Positions 21,671 to 34,100 of a DNA stretch of 64,000 nucleotides are shown piece after piece; the stretch's first letter is position 1, and the number at the start of each line of letters is the position of its first letter. Below the pieces are notes generated by a model that saw nothing but the letters and a program-made list of their open reading frames with translations, was not told where the DNA came from and did no database searches. The DNA comes from Caprella mutica (lineage: Eukaryota > Arthropoda > Malacostraca > Amphipoda > Caprellidae). A program made the translations under genes and the position numbers. Where the stretch lies: assembly GCA_947561585.1 (NCBI GenBank), contig CANNZV010000115.1:434001-498000 (forward strand), given 5' to 3'.

Positions 21671-22039
21671 TAGGGCTGTACCGATACCATAATTATTACC
21701 GATACCGATACGAGTACCGATACTAGGTTTTGGTAATATGCCGATAACGATACACTGATACTTAAAAATCACCGATACTCCCGATACTGATACACCAATA
21801 TTTCAATTACATATTATTATTATTAATTTTATGTACCTATATATTAAATTTACCGAATCTGATACAATTGTCTCAGGATCAGCAAGTCAGATATGTACCG
21901 TATAATGTACATAGGTATGCACGATCTATTATCTACCAATGAGCTACCAAATACTTATATTCAATGTTCAATGTTCTCCGATACCTAAAAAATGGCCGAT
22001 ATAATGACTACCGATACAGATAGTATCGGTACAGCCCTA
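21671..22039. mobile_element. hAT-type MITE with TAGGGCTGTACCGATA ends
   Basis: A 369-bp element begins TAGGGCTGTACCGATACC and ends with its inverse, GGTACAGCCCTA. It is flanked by a perfect 8-bp duplication, ATTTCACC (21663-21670 and 22040-22047), typical of hAT. The interior is full of ccgatac words arranged as short direct and inverted repeats. No coding capacity. Confidence 0.92.
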
Positions 22040-22102
22040 ATTTCACCTATAATAAACTGTAATGAAAAGAAAGAAATTCTGGATTTAATTTGAATTCAAA
22101 GT

Positions 22103-22460
22103 AGTGTAGAACTCATCTATAGTGAACTCTATAGAGGATATGAGAGATGAATAGAAAATTGCCCTTTTCATCGCATATTATACAAATTATTTTCTTTCTT
22201 TTGAAATAAATTCATTATAGCTACAGGGTTTTTAATTTCTCAGAACTCTAAAAATCAAGATGGTTCACTACTCATGACTTCATTATAGAGTTGCACTGGT
22301 AGAAATGCTTTTTCGTGAATACTATAACTAATTTACTATATAGAGATTTACAGAAAACTTAGTCATATGTGGCAAACTAAACTAAATATGTTCACTATAC
22401 AGTATTCTACTATTCAATAATTCAGGATGGTTCACTATACAAGAGCTCTAATTTACTGTG
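22103..22460. mobile_element. pogo/Tigger-type terminal sequences or MITE
   Basis: The left end reads AGTGTAGAACTCATCTATAG followed by TGAAC, and the right end, read inward, CACAGTAAATTAGAGCTCTT then GTATAGTGAACC. Both share the pogo-like TATAGTGAAC core. Another copy of this kind of end is at about 44690 (CAGTAGAACTCCACTATAG). It lies about 260 bp from the end of the pogo-type transposase at 22720-25373 and may be that element's end or a separate MITE. Confidence 0.55.
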
Positions 22461-22719
22461 TATATATATACATATCTAACGTTATAATTATTATATTTTT
22501 GAAAAATAATTTAAAACAACAGCATTGGTTTCATTGGTATATTACAATAAAGTAAATCTAGAAAGAAAAATAATATATTGATGCAGCATAACTTATCTAT
22601 CCCTTTTTATTAAAAAACTCATAAAATTCATATTTATACAGTTATACCTAGATAACTTCATTAAATATCCTGGTTAACATATCTATAGTCAAATCCTAAT
22701 CTAAATCAACCTTCAATGG

Positions 22720-25373
22720 TTAATCCGTAGTTTTATGCTTTTTCTGTGACTGTTTGGTACGTTTATCGCACACATTACATATTAAATTAAAGTTTTGAAT
22801 CTCCTCTTCTCTCATTATTTCCACATCGCCAGTTAAGCAGCTTCTGTGGAACCAACTAGCACATTTATTGCATCCAATCCATTTTCTACCTTCATGCCAG
22901 TCCTCATCACCTAAACATCCTTGGCATGTGTTTTCGTAAGACTCCATGTCTATCTCCTCATCAGTAGAAGCAAGGTTTAGATTATCTACTGATAAACATG
23001 AAAATTTCATTTTTCGTTTTATGCTAGCTTTTTTCACTTTCTCTTGTTTCTTTTTCTCCCTCTCTTCTTTCTGTTTATGTTTGTTTTTCGTTTCTTGCTC
23101 CTTCTTTTCTTGTTTGGCTTTCATTAAGGTAAAATACTCCTTCCCAGAAATTGATCTTTTTCTAAGGATTGAATTATCGGATAGTTTTAAGTAATCATTA
23201 AAAGGGGACAAATCATTGAAATAAACATTATTGGACAATAATTGTGGAGACAAAGTTGCAGAAGGTTTAATTACAGGATAAACGAATGGTTTAGAAATCC
23301 AATTCTTACCAGTAAAACCAAAAGATTTACTTCTTGATTTTGTTTGTATGAATCCAGCAATTGGAGTAGCAAATGAAGGTCCAAATTTTTGCTACTGACA
23401 ATACAGATGGTTTGTTAGTAATTAAAGGATGGGATGATCTGGCGGAAAATGTGGAAACATTGGACTTGGCAGAATAAGAAGAAACAGTAAATGTGATAGA
23501 AGTCGATGTAGTAGTTGATAATGGGGAGATAGAGGATATGGCAGTCACAGGCGAAACAAACAGTTTTTTAATTGTAGATAAATCAGATGATCGATTATAT
23601 CTAATAGTTGTGTAGAAGCCTTATCACCTACAGTCAAAGAAGAGCAAGGTATGTTCAACAGTAAATCATCTAAACATTGAGATACTTCAAAAACAGAACA
23701 TACTGGTACGGTAATAACCGGAGTACATGATGACACTTCATAAGATCTGGACACAACAACTGTTTTATTCGAAGCATCACACACTTTCGGGACTTTTTCA
23801 TTTGATGAATCATTTTCGATTAGTATGGAATCGCATGTATCTTCATGCCCATGATTGGTTGCAGAAGATGAGTTGGTATCAATCAATAAATCAATATTTG
23901 TACGTTCCTCTTCAACCAAACTTCTATTCTGGTATTGGACAGTTTCAGTCAGGGAATTTTCTACCTCTCTGCTAACTTCACTACTGTTGAATAAGTCTTT
24001 TACGGATTTGTAAACCCGCCAAAGTTTTCCGAAACTTGTTTCATCTAATAAAGCATAACCTTCTTCATCACGCTTCTCAAACAGCTCTTTCTCCTCTAGT
24101 GAAATAATATTTTCAATCTTTATCAAACATCGTCCAATTCCAAGTTTCTCTTTCTGATGCAAGTATTCCTTATTATTTTCCCGGTTCCATTTGCTAACAC
24201 TTTCTTTGTCAATTAATTTTCTGTAACCCACACTATTAGGATTGAATGGAAGCAAGCCAGTGTTGTTAAAACCTGCAACAGCATTGCTTCTCATAGTTGA
24301 AGATTTCCAGGCTTTGTCGAACACAGGATTTTTTTTTGTCATTGGAACGCGATGCAATTCCTTGAATTTATCAATGCTCTTGTTCCAACACTTTTTTAGG
24401 GTCAGAAAACAGCTACATCTAATGGTTGAAGAATATGGTTACTATGTGGTGGAAAACGGTACATGATTATTCCGTGGTCACGACAAAATTCAGATACAGT
24501 CAGATTGATGTGGGTGCTATGACCATCCATTAACACCACAATTGGAAATGTAACATCATTCCTAATAGATGAATAAAATAGCCTAGAAATCCATGTGAAG
24601 AAGTTAGTCGATGTCATCCATCCATTCGGGCTATAGCCAACATCAAAATACGATTCATCAACACCACTGAAATTGTAACTTTGTTGCCTTTTTCCCAGGA
24701 AGATAACAAATGGATTAAAGAAGGTACCTGCTCCTGACACACCAGAGAGAACTGTAATTTGCTCTTTTGTCTCGGGTGTTATTCTATACACAATTTTTCT
24801 TCCTTTTTCAGTAATAACTTTCATCTTCCTGTTGGTGCCTTGTAAGGGAAAACCACTTTCATCTAAATTGAATACTCGATTGACATTATTTACAGTGAAA
24901 AATTCATCAGCTTTTAGGCTATGCTGCTCTTCAAGAAATTTCTCTAATTTCTTGAACAATTCAAGAATACAATCTTCTGATAACATTGCCCTCTGAGATC
25001 TTAAATTTTCTTGAGTTTGTGCAGAAAACTTAAAGTAGGGTGTCTTTTTATAAATCCATAGACCCAACACAAACTAGGTTTGTTGTCGATACATTTTTTT
25101 GGGGAGGGATTACATAACCATTTTTTTGGCCTAATCTAGTATCTCCTTAACAATCAACGGAATTCTGTTCCTCACAATGCCATTTCCAATATCAGCCATA
25201 CTTGTCATCCACTTTAGCAATCGGGACTCCTGTTCATCTGAGAGGTACGTTGATGGTCCAGGTTTGAGTGCTGAGAGGGACGTTTTTTCATTAATTTTAT
25301 CACTGAGAGTAGACCTTGGAATGTTGTACTCATGAATTAAATAGTTAGAAGGATACTCGCACTTGAAAGAAAT
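22720..25373 (-). pseudogene. pogo/Tigger-type transposase with C-terminal PHD finger
   Basis: Reading the minus strand from 25373: a helix-turn-helix region (EYNIPRSTLSDKINEK, KPGPSTYLSDEQESRLLKWM, then NGIVRNRIPLIVKEIL). After a stop comes the DDE_1 catalytic domain (25070-24402) with FNLDESGFPLQG, IVVLMDGHSTHINLTVSEF and NHILQPLDVAVF, supplying the three acidic residues. A one-base shift leads into 24357-23545 (AVAGFNNTGLLPFNPN), then a Lys/Glu-rich coiled-coil-like region and a PHD finger at 22920-22750 (CQGC, CNKCASWFHRSC, CNVC), a C4HC3 pattern. A PHD tail is known on some pogo-like transposases; it may read chromatin. Stops and frameshifts near 25140, 25085, 24400, 23545 and 23330 make it inactive. 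Confidence 0.85.
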
Positions 25374-25469
25374 TCCAACAAAGAAAAAGGTGACGTCACT
25401 TGGAATATGATTTCATGGTTCTTGTATTGTGTACTGTGACGTTATCAGTTTATTCCTTATAACGTTTCA

Positions 25470-25880
25470 CTATTTGGGTTACGTGTGATAGGATCCTACT
25501 CTGTGTCTATTTTCAGATTCCTTTTTCTCAATATATCTCTTTCTACTAAATACTCATGGTACCATGCCCTAGAACCACCTTGCCAATATGGTTCCGACCT
25601 CAGGCCTCTGGTCCAAGCTTAACTGTATTTAGGGTAATGAAGTAATGTAATTAACACTTAAAGAGAATATATTCATTAGTCAAGCAAGGGTTATTACAAA
25701 GAGTATCTCCACTAGAACGCTCACAAGTTAATGTCTCAATAACTAAGGCTGGAGATAAGGTGTGTAGCTCGCGAGAGCAGATCGGTAACTGACTTGAATG
25801 TTACTTACTTACAATCATATAGGTTCGTGATGACAGTAATGCATACACAATATCTGTGTTTGCCTTACTACAGTACTTGA
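25470..25880 (-). repeat. LTR fragment related to element A
   Basis: It aligns with the LTR at 52484-52947 in the same orientation: shared blocks include gggttacgtgtgat, cagattcctttttctcaata, tatctctttctactaaatac, catgccctagaaccaccttg and caatcatataggttcgtgat. Several substitutions and small indels separate them. No internal retrotransposon sequence flanks it, so it is a solo LTR or truncated copy. Ends are approximate. Confidence 0.8.
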
Positions 25881-26459
25881 GTCTATATCTAACTAGTCAG
25901 CTATAATGCATATTCAATGCAGTGTATTTGCATGTTCTCAAATGCTACTTTATTCTATACAGTTTTCTTTTTTTATTCATTTTGTTAATTTGTATATATT
26001 ATGAACAACAAGATATAATTAGTGATCTATGATTTTCATTCATTCCTTAATTGAAGAAATCCGCCGACAAATATTAATTATATATTTCACCTCATCGATT
26101 TTATCGTGATAAATAGTTCATATACTTACATTTTTATATTAGAATTTACTCTCTATAGAGAATAGTTCTTCAATTTCAATCATTGTTAGAGAATACACAA
26201 TCGATCGTAGTTGACACTTATCAAATTATTATTGGATATCATCTGAGCTAAATTCAATGAATGATTTCAGTATTAACTATTAAGTATATATACATTTACG
26301 ATGTATTTAATTATATGTTAGATCAAGTAATCATAAGTTATTTTTATCTGTATACCAAGTGACGTCATTAGTCGCTCGCGTGACGTCACACTTTCGCACC
26401 ATTTTATTTAATTCATGGTCGTACTTATCAGAAGCTTCATGAAAACACTTCCCATCTTT
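25881..26459. other. AT-rich spacer
   Basis: No gene or repeat is recognised, apart from two GTGACGTCA sites close together (about 26359 and 26382) that echo one at 25391 upstream of the pogo remnant. Confidence 0.3.
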
Positions 26460-27080
26460 TATTTCGGCAATGGTTTTCAATAGACATTTTTAAGTGTACT
26501 TGGGCATGAGCCAAATATTTTCCATCAAAAAATGTCTCCAAAGATCTTTGGTGATATGGATGCACTTTGCAGACTGGGGTGTACCTAGTACCTACTGGAG
26601 TAAGACTGGCCTATGACCAGTCTGCAGAATCTGGGACATTTTTAAAAAAAATTCTGTGTGAACAATCCAGTCTGCAATTCATGCATAACTAGTCTCCAGA
26701 TATTTAATTTTTGGGGCAATTTGTCTCCAAAGATTTTCAAATTTCTCTCCAAAATGGCCAAAAATCTCAAAATACTTTCCAATAATTACATGTAAACGTA
26801 GGAATTAATTGGAAAATTGTCGCCTGATAATTCAGGAGACTAATTTCAAGGCCTCAATGTCGCCAGATAAACTTCACAACTTCATGCATCTTTTGCAGAC
26901 TGGTGAACAATCATTAATTTCCTCCTATATTTACATGTATCTTAATGAGAACAGAATCTAAAATACAGGATTTCTTTGAGAACTGTTTACCAGTTCCTGC
27001 AGTCTGGACCTAGGACCATGTATCAATTTGCCAGTGGGCACTCTCGTTTCCCAGACTCAGATTGCAGGCAATTTGGATGA
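26460..27080. repeat. Dispersed modular repeat, ELP6-proximal block
   Basis: This contains the words that recur over 20-41 kb: tttgcagactgg, ctgcagaatctgggacattt, aggaattaattggaaaat, ctctccaaaatggcc. The words appear in changing order and orientation. No coding capacity; the underlying transposon type is not clear. It ends about 500 bp upstream of the ELP6 coding region. Confidence 0.6.
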
Positions 27081-27593
27081 ATAGGTAGCTACTTTTTGAG
27101 TATCTAACAAAATTACAAATAAATAAATTCTGATCAAAACATAACCTTTTGCAATTTTGTGAAGGTAATAAATCCTTATTTATTACCTTTAATAATACTA
27201 TTCTTAAAGCATCAGAACTGTAGTAGGCTGTAGCTAATCTATTTTATAAAATTGAAGTGCAATCAGCCAGTGCCAACTGACTCACACACTGTCAAGTTGG
27301 CAGCTAGTGTACAGTCAAGATGTTTGAGTGTATAGTCATAGACAAAGTTGGTTGTATTTAATTTGTAACTGATTAATGAGAACCATATATTTTTCAGATT
27401 TGTTTGACTATTCATAACATATTGAAAGTTATATTTGCAAACCAATATATTTATAGAGGAATTTTCATTCTCGTCATTAGGCTTCTGTTGTGCAACTCTG
27501 TATACAAATTTCAGACAACTGTGAGTTTTTAATTTTCTATGAAATATTTTTACGAAATCTTAAACCTATCTAATATGAATGCTCTTTTTTCAG

Positions 27594-28435
27594 AGAATCT
27601 GTCTAGAAGGAATATAATGTCCAAACCACTGGATGAAGCTTTCAAAAGCTGTGGAATAAAAGAAGATGAAACTGGAAACTTCATTTGCATCAGATCAGAC
27701 CTGAAGGCCAACTGTCAGTTTCTTGTGTCTCATTTACTATTCTCAAATTTATCATTAGGTCGGAGAGTTCTCTTTATTAGTTTACATGAAACATTTTCCC
27801 ACAATGCTGCTATTGCCCTCAAATTAGGTATGAATATCTTGAAGTTCCAACAACAGGGTAAATTGCGCTTTATCGATGTTCCAAAACTCTTAGTTGAAGC
27901 AGATAAAAATAATAAAGATGATCCATTTTCATTTATATTTTCAAGTAATGATGAAGACTACAATCTTAAGAACTTCTTCACACTCTTCAAAAAAAATATT
28001 GATGATTGGAGATCTGAAGCTAGCAGTTCTGAGCCATTCACAATAATCATTGATAGGATCAATGTTCTCTACTCCTTGGGTATATCCACAAAAGAAATAG
28101 AATCTTTTACCCAAAAAATATTATCCCATATCAGGTCTCCCATTCTCAGTAAAGAGGATGCTCTTAATAGGAAGTCATTGGGATCTCTCTTTATATCGAC
28201 TGAAATCTCCTCCTCTGAGGATAGCAAGCATCTAGCCAATACTCTGGGTTCTCTTGCTGATCAGAGTGTCTTCATTCACCAGTTGAAGACTGGCAGGTGT
28301 GCAGAGGTAGATGGTAATTTGGGTATCATGTACAGCACAGTTAGTGGCTCGGTTGCCTTAAATAGCTACCAGTACAAAGTGAATGAAAAACAAATAAGTC
28401 TATTTTCACATGGAATGGCTTCTTCAGTGATATAA
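27594..28435 (+). CDS. ELP6: Elongator complex protein 6 (ELP6), coding from 27617
   Basis: ELP6 is a RecA-fold subunit of the Elp456 hexameric ring of Elongator, which helps make 5-carbonylmethyl modifications of wobble uridine in tRNA. I place the start at 27617 (MSKPLDEAFKSCG), giving 272 residues against 266 in human; in-frame ATGs at 27539 and 27578 exist, but a strong splice acceptor (ctcttttttcag, ending at 27593) lies between them and 27617, so the exon probably starts at 27594 with a short 5' UTR. Matching regions are NCQFLVSHLLFSNLSLGRRV and LFISLHETFSHNAAIALKLG, then IIIDRINVLYSLGIS, and the C-terminus YQYKVNEKQISLFSHGM, which aligns well with the family's end. As in the family, no Walker ATPase motif is apparent. 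The frame has no introns. It converges with METTL3. Confidence 0.9.
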
Positions 28436-31090
28436 TCTTGTTAGTGAGCTATACTGTGCGTCTTATCGGTTACCATCTATCAAACTGAATTTTAGTGATT
28501 ACCTATTGTAATGCAATTGAAAATTACTGAATTTTCAAATGACACGATAGTTATGCGATTGATAATTGAGTTGACAATTAATGGCTCTGTTTATCCCAAA
28601 AAAGAAAATAACATCACATGTCCTCCATACATTAGCTACTGTACTTAAAATACAGCAGTTTGTGAATCATCCATCACTTGGCAATAGTATGGCATCAATA
28701 TTTCATTTGATTCAAATCATTCAACAGATCTTTTAAATTCCCTTTGATAATAAGACTTCTCTTGTATTTTTAAATATCAAATTATTAAAGAAAGTGTGAT
28801 CAAACTAGTACTTTTTATTGTTATTAACCACACTGCTAATAAAAATTATTTAGCTTTTTGATTAATATATGGTTTGGAAACTTATTCCTACATTTTTCAA
28901 CTTTTTTTAATTGTAAAAGAATAAGTTTGGTAGCTATCTGTTGTATTTACTTCTATGTTGATAATGCAATTTGTTTTGATATAATGGTGTGATAAAAAAT
29001 GAATTAACATTATAAATAATTGTAAGGTTTGAATTGATTATTTCAAACATAGCTATATAGAAGTATCATTCGGATTCGTAAAAGACGACGAGAAAAAGCA
29101 ATAATATGATGATTGTGAAAATTTTCATTTTTGAATTAATAAACACAATGTTTACAATTAATTATAATGCGTATACATTTTTTTGGACATTCTTTATGTT
29201 GTGAAGTTAGATGTGTTACTGGTTGATTCAAATCAAATCCTCTATAATGATGCTTCTCTAACGGAAGCATCATTTTTTTATAGCTAGGTCCTTCATAGAG
29301 ATATTTAGGTTGTGACAATATGCTTTTTTAATAATCATAGATCATAAGAATATCACAGACGAAACAATATGAAATGGTATATAATAATACTATATAGCGT
29401 CAGTTTAGAATGATTTAATACTAGTAAATTATCTTTGTCTATAATATTTTCAGGATCTATGATTTTTAAAACATATTGTCATTATTTAATTTATTTCTTT
29501 TTTGCTTGATAGTAAATTAATTTCTTTAAAACTCAATAATAAATTACACCACTCTATTTATTTATTTGCCTTTAGGATTTAGCTAATAAATATATCATAT
29601 ATTTAGGTTCAGTGAATTTTATTTTTATAGATTGGAAAAAAAAAGCAATTAACTATAATAATAGTGACTGAAATTTCAATGATTACCATTTTTTTTAATT
29701 GGGACGAGTTATTCACTCAATTTTTAGTAGCTACTATTATCATGAAAAGTAGCTCATAATAAAAGTAGACTAAAACAGTGCTATCTTTTAGAGGGACCAG
29801 CCCACTGTCAACAGAACCAGTAATACTCGAGGACAGCTAAATCAAGGGTGAGGATTACGTTCATCCCAGATGAAGATGGGGTACAAATCCATCCTTAGAT
29901 GATTGGTGAACTAGCGGGATATTCATTATTCACCACACGAAGCTGACTAACTTCATAAAGTGAATCCGAAATATTCACGTTCACAAATATCAGTTCTTCT
30001 CCGTAAATTGAATAATGAAACTAGAGAAATAGATATTGCTACTAAACAAATAAAAAACTATAATTATATAAAGGATTTTAGAGCCATGTTAATGGGAACG
30101 CTAAGTCTTCATCAATTTATTACTGAATGCTCCTTATTTTAATTCAATTTTTTACTAATACAGTAATAGCTAATCATTATTGGTGTGAAAAAAGTATATC
30201 AAATGACACAATTGTGCTAATTTCTCTAAAGAAACGCCAGTTATTACTCTCAATAATAAATAGGAATAATTGATTTTGAATGATTTGCTTAATTGAAAAC
30301 AGGTGAAATGAAACAAATTGATGAAAGAATAACATTAAATTATAAATATGTACAAATTATTTAAAACTTTTGTAATTAAGTAAAAAACACTTAGTTCAAA
30401 CAAAGTTTTTTGGTAATTAGTATTAATTCAAACTTCACTAAGCTAATTACAGTTAACGAATGTAGTCCAGCTACTGAAACTTAAGATTTTTCGCAAGTGA
30501 ATGAGCATGTAACAACAATACAGTGGCGGTTATAAAAAGAAATGTAAAATCATTCAATTGTCTGAAAGTAATACTAGGTAACAAATTATAAATTCACCAA
30601 ATTATGCTAAACATATTCAGGGGGAGAAGTAAAATTAGAATATTACCTGCACATTGAGCACCAAAATCATTCAAGTTACCTTCAATTACAATTTTTCTAA
30701 GGTAGAGGATAAATTCTTGATGTGATGGAAAAACGTACTGACTTTTAATAATTATTTGAATGCAACTGCCACTTATTTTGCTGATAAAACTCGAAAGTCT
30801 TAACGTTTTCATTTTAAATTGGCTCTCTCGCAGGAAAGGGTAGGGGAGAAATAATTGATAATGTATTTACAACAAGGCTTCGAAAATAACGCCCTAATGT
30901 TAACTTCTCACTCACGATTCTATCAGAAAAATCTAAGCAACAATTGAAGATATTACTTGTTAGCTACCAGAAGAGCATGAAACTAGATAGAGTTTGTACA
31001 AACTTAAAGTTAAATAACGGAATGACTTCATACGGCCCATAGTAACCAACAATAAATAACTAATTAGCCAGTATTGAAATTTTAAATGTA
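28436..31090. other. ELP6-METTL3 convergent intergenic region
   Basis: This is 2.65 kb of AT-rich DNA. A candidate ELP6 poly(A) signal AATAAA lies at 29138-29143. A less AT-rich stretch (about 29790-29950) has no recognisable domain; the small ORFs at 29136-29318, 29960-30142 and 30594-30812 look random. No RNA gene or TE end was recognised. Confidence 0.5.
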
Positions 31091-31096
31091 TTTATT
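31091..31096 (-). terminator. METTL3 poly(A) signal AATAAA
   Basis: The minus strand reads TAG CTAC AATAAA, so a canonical signal begins only four bases after the stop codon. That predicts a 3' UTR of only about 20-40 bases if this signal is used. Confidence 0.7.
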
Positions 31097-31100
31097 GTAG

Positions 31101-34100
31101 CTATCTCTTGCCACACACGCCATCAGGGTAGTGGTCATAGAATTTCCTTAGCTCCTCCTCCATCAGATTCACTCCTTCCAATTGGTTGCCGAGAGTCAGC
31201 CTGGAAAGACATAGCGAAGAAGTTATTACTAATGCAACACGACATTAATTATATCATCAACACACAGGTATATCTCTTTATACATACAATCAAACACTTC
31301 GTCAAATTGCTCAAACCCATTCTATTTTACTAGTGCTATCAAACATTAAAATACAGAGTTTGAAAAGACTAAACCGGTTGGGAAAATTCTAGTCAAACAG
31401 TATAATTGAAACATTAGTTATTGTATAATTTTATATGAAGTAATTATTAATAAGTCTAATACCTACAGAAACATATATTATAGCTACTTTCAAAACTCAA
31501 ATAATAGACAATAAAGTGATCTAATTATTCTGCTATCATTGTAGAAACATTTAAATAACCATCAAAAGATAAATAACATAAAAAAATTAACATGAAACAA
31601 ATAGGCAACAGCTGAGCTTTGACATACCAGTTAGGCTGCACGTTGTGGTGTCTCCCGAAGAGTTCTATCTTCCTAGTACCGGGGGACAGTCTCTCTATGA
31701 TGCCGTAAATCTCATCTGGTTTGTGAGAAGTTGCCCGCACTTCCGCCACAATCACATCACTGTCCATGCACCGGTTTATCTTAGGCTTTCCTTTCATACC
31801 CACCTGAAGGAAGAGAGTAGCTCTCTTACACTCAGTGAACAGACTTTAATGGAAAAAAGACCACTTTAATACTAACTGAACATCAATTATCTAATCTTCA
31901 AAACAGATGCATCTTTTTTCAAGTAAAAGCTGATTGGTAATTTGGTCAGAATTAATTCATATATAAATTTACAAGTAAATTCAATCACCATTTTGAAGTA
32001 TGAAGACTTCGACCACATTTAGGAAATCCTTGATAAAAACTGATCACAAATAGCAATGTTTTTAATGGGAAAATATTGTCTTAAAAAAAATAGCTGTCTA
32101 CTCTTACCAAGCAGTGTTCTTTGCCATGATTGAGCCAGTGCCCCGTCCTGCCTGTGCGGATGATGCGTTGCAACTGGTTTGTCTTCACCCATATGATTTC
32201 ATCAACTCTCTCGTAACCCCAGAGAGTCAGACACTCCCTGCCTAGTTCCATCGCCCTGAAAAAAACACATAGAACTTAATGAGATAGAAAAGTGCAGGCC
32301 TGAAAGATATTAGTGTAATTATGCCAATAGACTAGAGGAGTAACACTAAAGTAAATTTGAATGTAGAATAGGAGAGTAACATTAAAGTACTTCAGTCAAT
32401 AGATTAGATAAGGAATTAAAAACAGTAAAGTCACTTGTATCATCTTTGATAAGTGTTATAACTAAAAAGGAAAATATTGAAAGAATCAATTAATTTGGAG
32501 CTTAAAAACTGCTGAAATTGTGTTATTTCAGTTATGGTAATATCATTGATTTACTATTAGGTAACCATGAGATGTTATTAAATTGTAGCTATAAATGACA
32601 TAAATAGCTATAGATAATCCTTCCAAGATAAAATACTACACCTCTCTGAAAGCAATTTAACTGTTAGGTCCATGTGGACAGGTGCTAGATGGCGAGGTAA
32701 ATATTATATGAACAAATTAAAATATAAATTAACTCATTTTAAAATAGATATTTGCAAAATTGAAGTTTAGCATGCAGAGAAATAGCCATAATATCTGCAA
32801 ATAATCGGTCAGTTCCACACCTTCGGTTATAATAAAAAAAACTATACTAGCTTAATACCTTCCCAATCTTGCGAAAGGTTATATTATACCCAGCATTTAT
32901 TTATTTATCATCTTGTTATTCGCATAACTGAAAAAGTATTCAACCAAATTAACTGAAATTTGGTGAAACGATTGGTCCATGTCCAGTGACCTTCTGGTAG
33001 AATTTTAGGAGCGACCCAGTCAAAGGTCATGGTTATTTAAAACTCAATAACTCAAAAAGTATTGAACCATATTGCATTAAACTTGGTGGGACGATTGATC
33101 AATAAACGGGAACGATTTTGGGAACGATCGAATCAAAGGTCAAAGATTAAGGTCATTTGTAACTCAAAAAGTATTGAACCAAATTGCATGAAACTTGGTG
33201 GGACGATTGGTTGTTTTTCAGTGAGCAGTTGATTAAATTTTGGGAGAGAATGGATCAAAGCGGCGGCGAAGGTATGCGCTCTACCGAGTGCACATAATCT
33301 AGTTGTTATTTTATTGGTATCCATGATATCTGCAGAGTTCTACTTATTACCTTCGCAAATTTGCGGAAGGTTATAATTTACCCGGCATTTCTTTATTTAA
33401 TATCATCTTGTTATTCGCTTAACTGAAAAAGTGTTCAACCAAATTGCCTGAAATTTGGTGAAACGATTGGTCCATGTCCAGTGATTTCTTGGTAGAATTT
33501 TGGGACCAACCTGGACAAAGGTCATGGTCATGTATAACTCAAAAAATATTGAACTATATAGCATGAAACTTGGTGAGACGATTGGTCAATATACAGGAAC
33601 CATTTTGTCCTATTTTGGGAGCCATTGGGTCAAATGTCAAAGTTCAAAGCCATTTGTAACTCAATAACTCAAAAAGCATTCAACCAAATTGTCTGAAATT
33701 TGATGGGACGATTAGTCAATATCCAGGAACCACATGGTAGAATTTTGGGACCGATCCAGTCAAGATCATTTATAACTCAAAAAGTATTGAACCATATTTG
33801 CATGAAACTTGGTGGGATGATTGGTTAATATACAGTTTCCAGTTTATTAGATTTTAGGAGGGAACAGGTCAGGAGAGAAGAGTACCCTATAAATCTATTC
33901 CCTTAATTACTTCTCCAATTCTCACCTTCCAGTGACCCAAAGAAAGATAAGCCCCTCCTCCTGCAGAGCTGGTATGTTCAGTTGCCTCATCTCATCGTCA
34001 GACATGGTACCGTAAGGTAATTCCATGTGAATGTCCCATGGCGGGTCAGCCATTATCACAGAAAATTTACCTGTCATAGGAAAGAAGTAAACAGATACTG

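Noticed and set aside
29136..30812. Small ORFs in the ELP6-METTL3 intergenic region
   Set aside because: 60-72 codons, AT-rich, no domain, no splice signals or homologous motif recognised.
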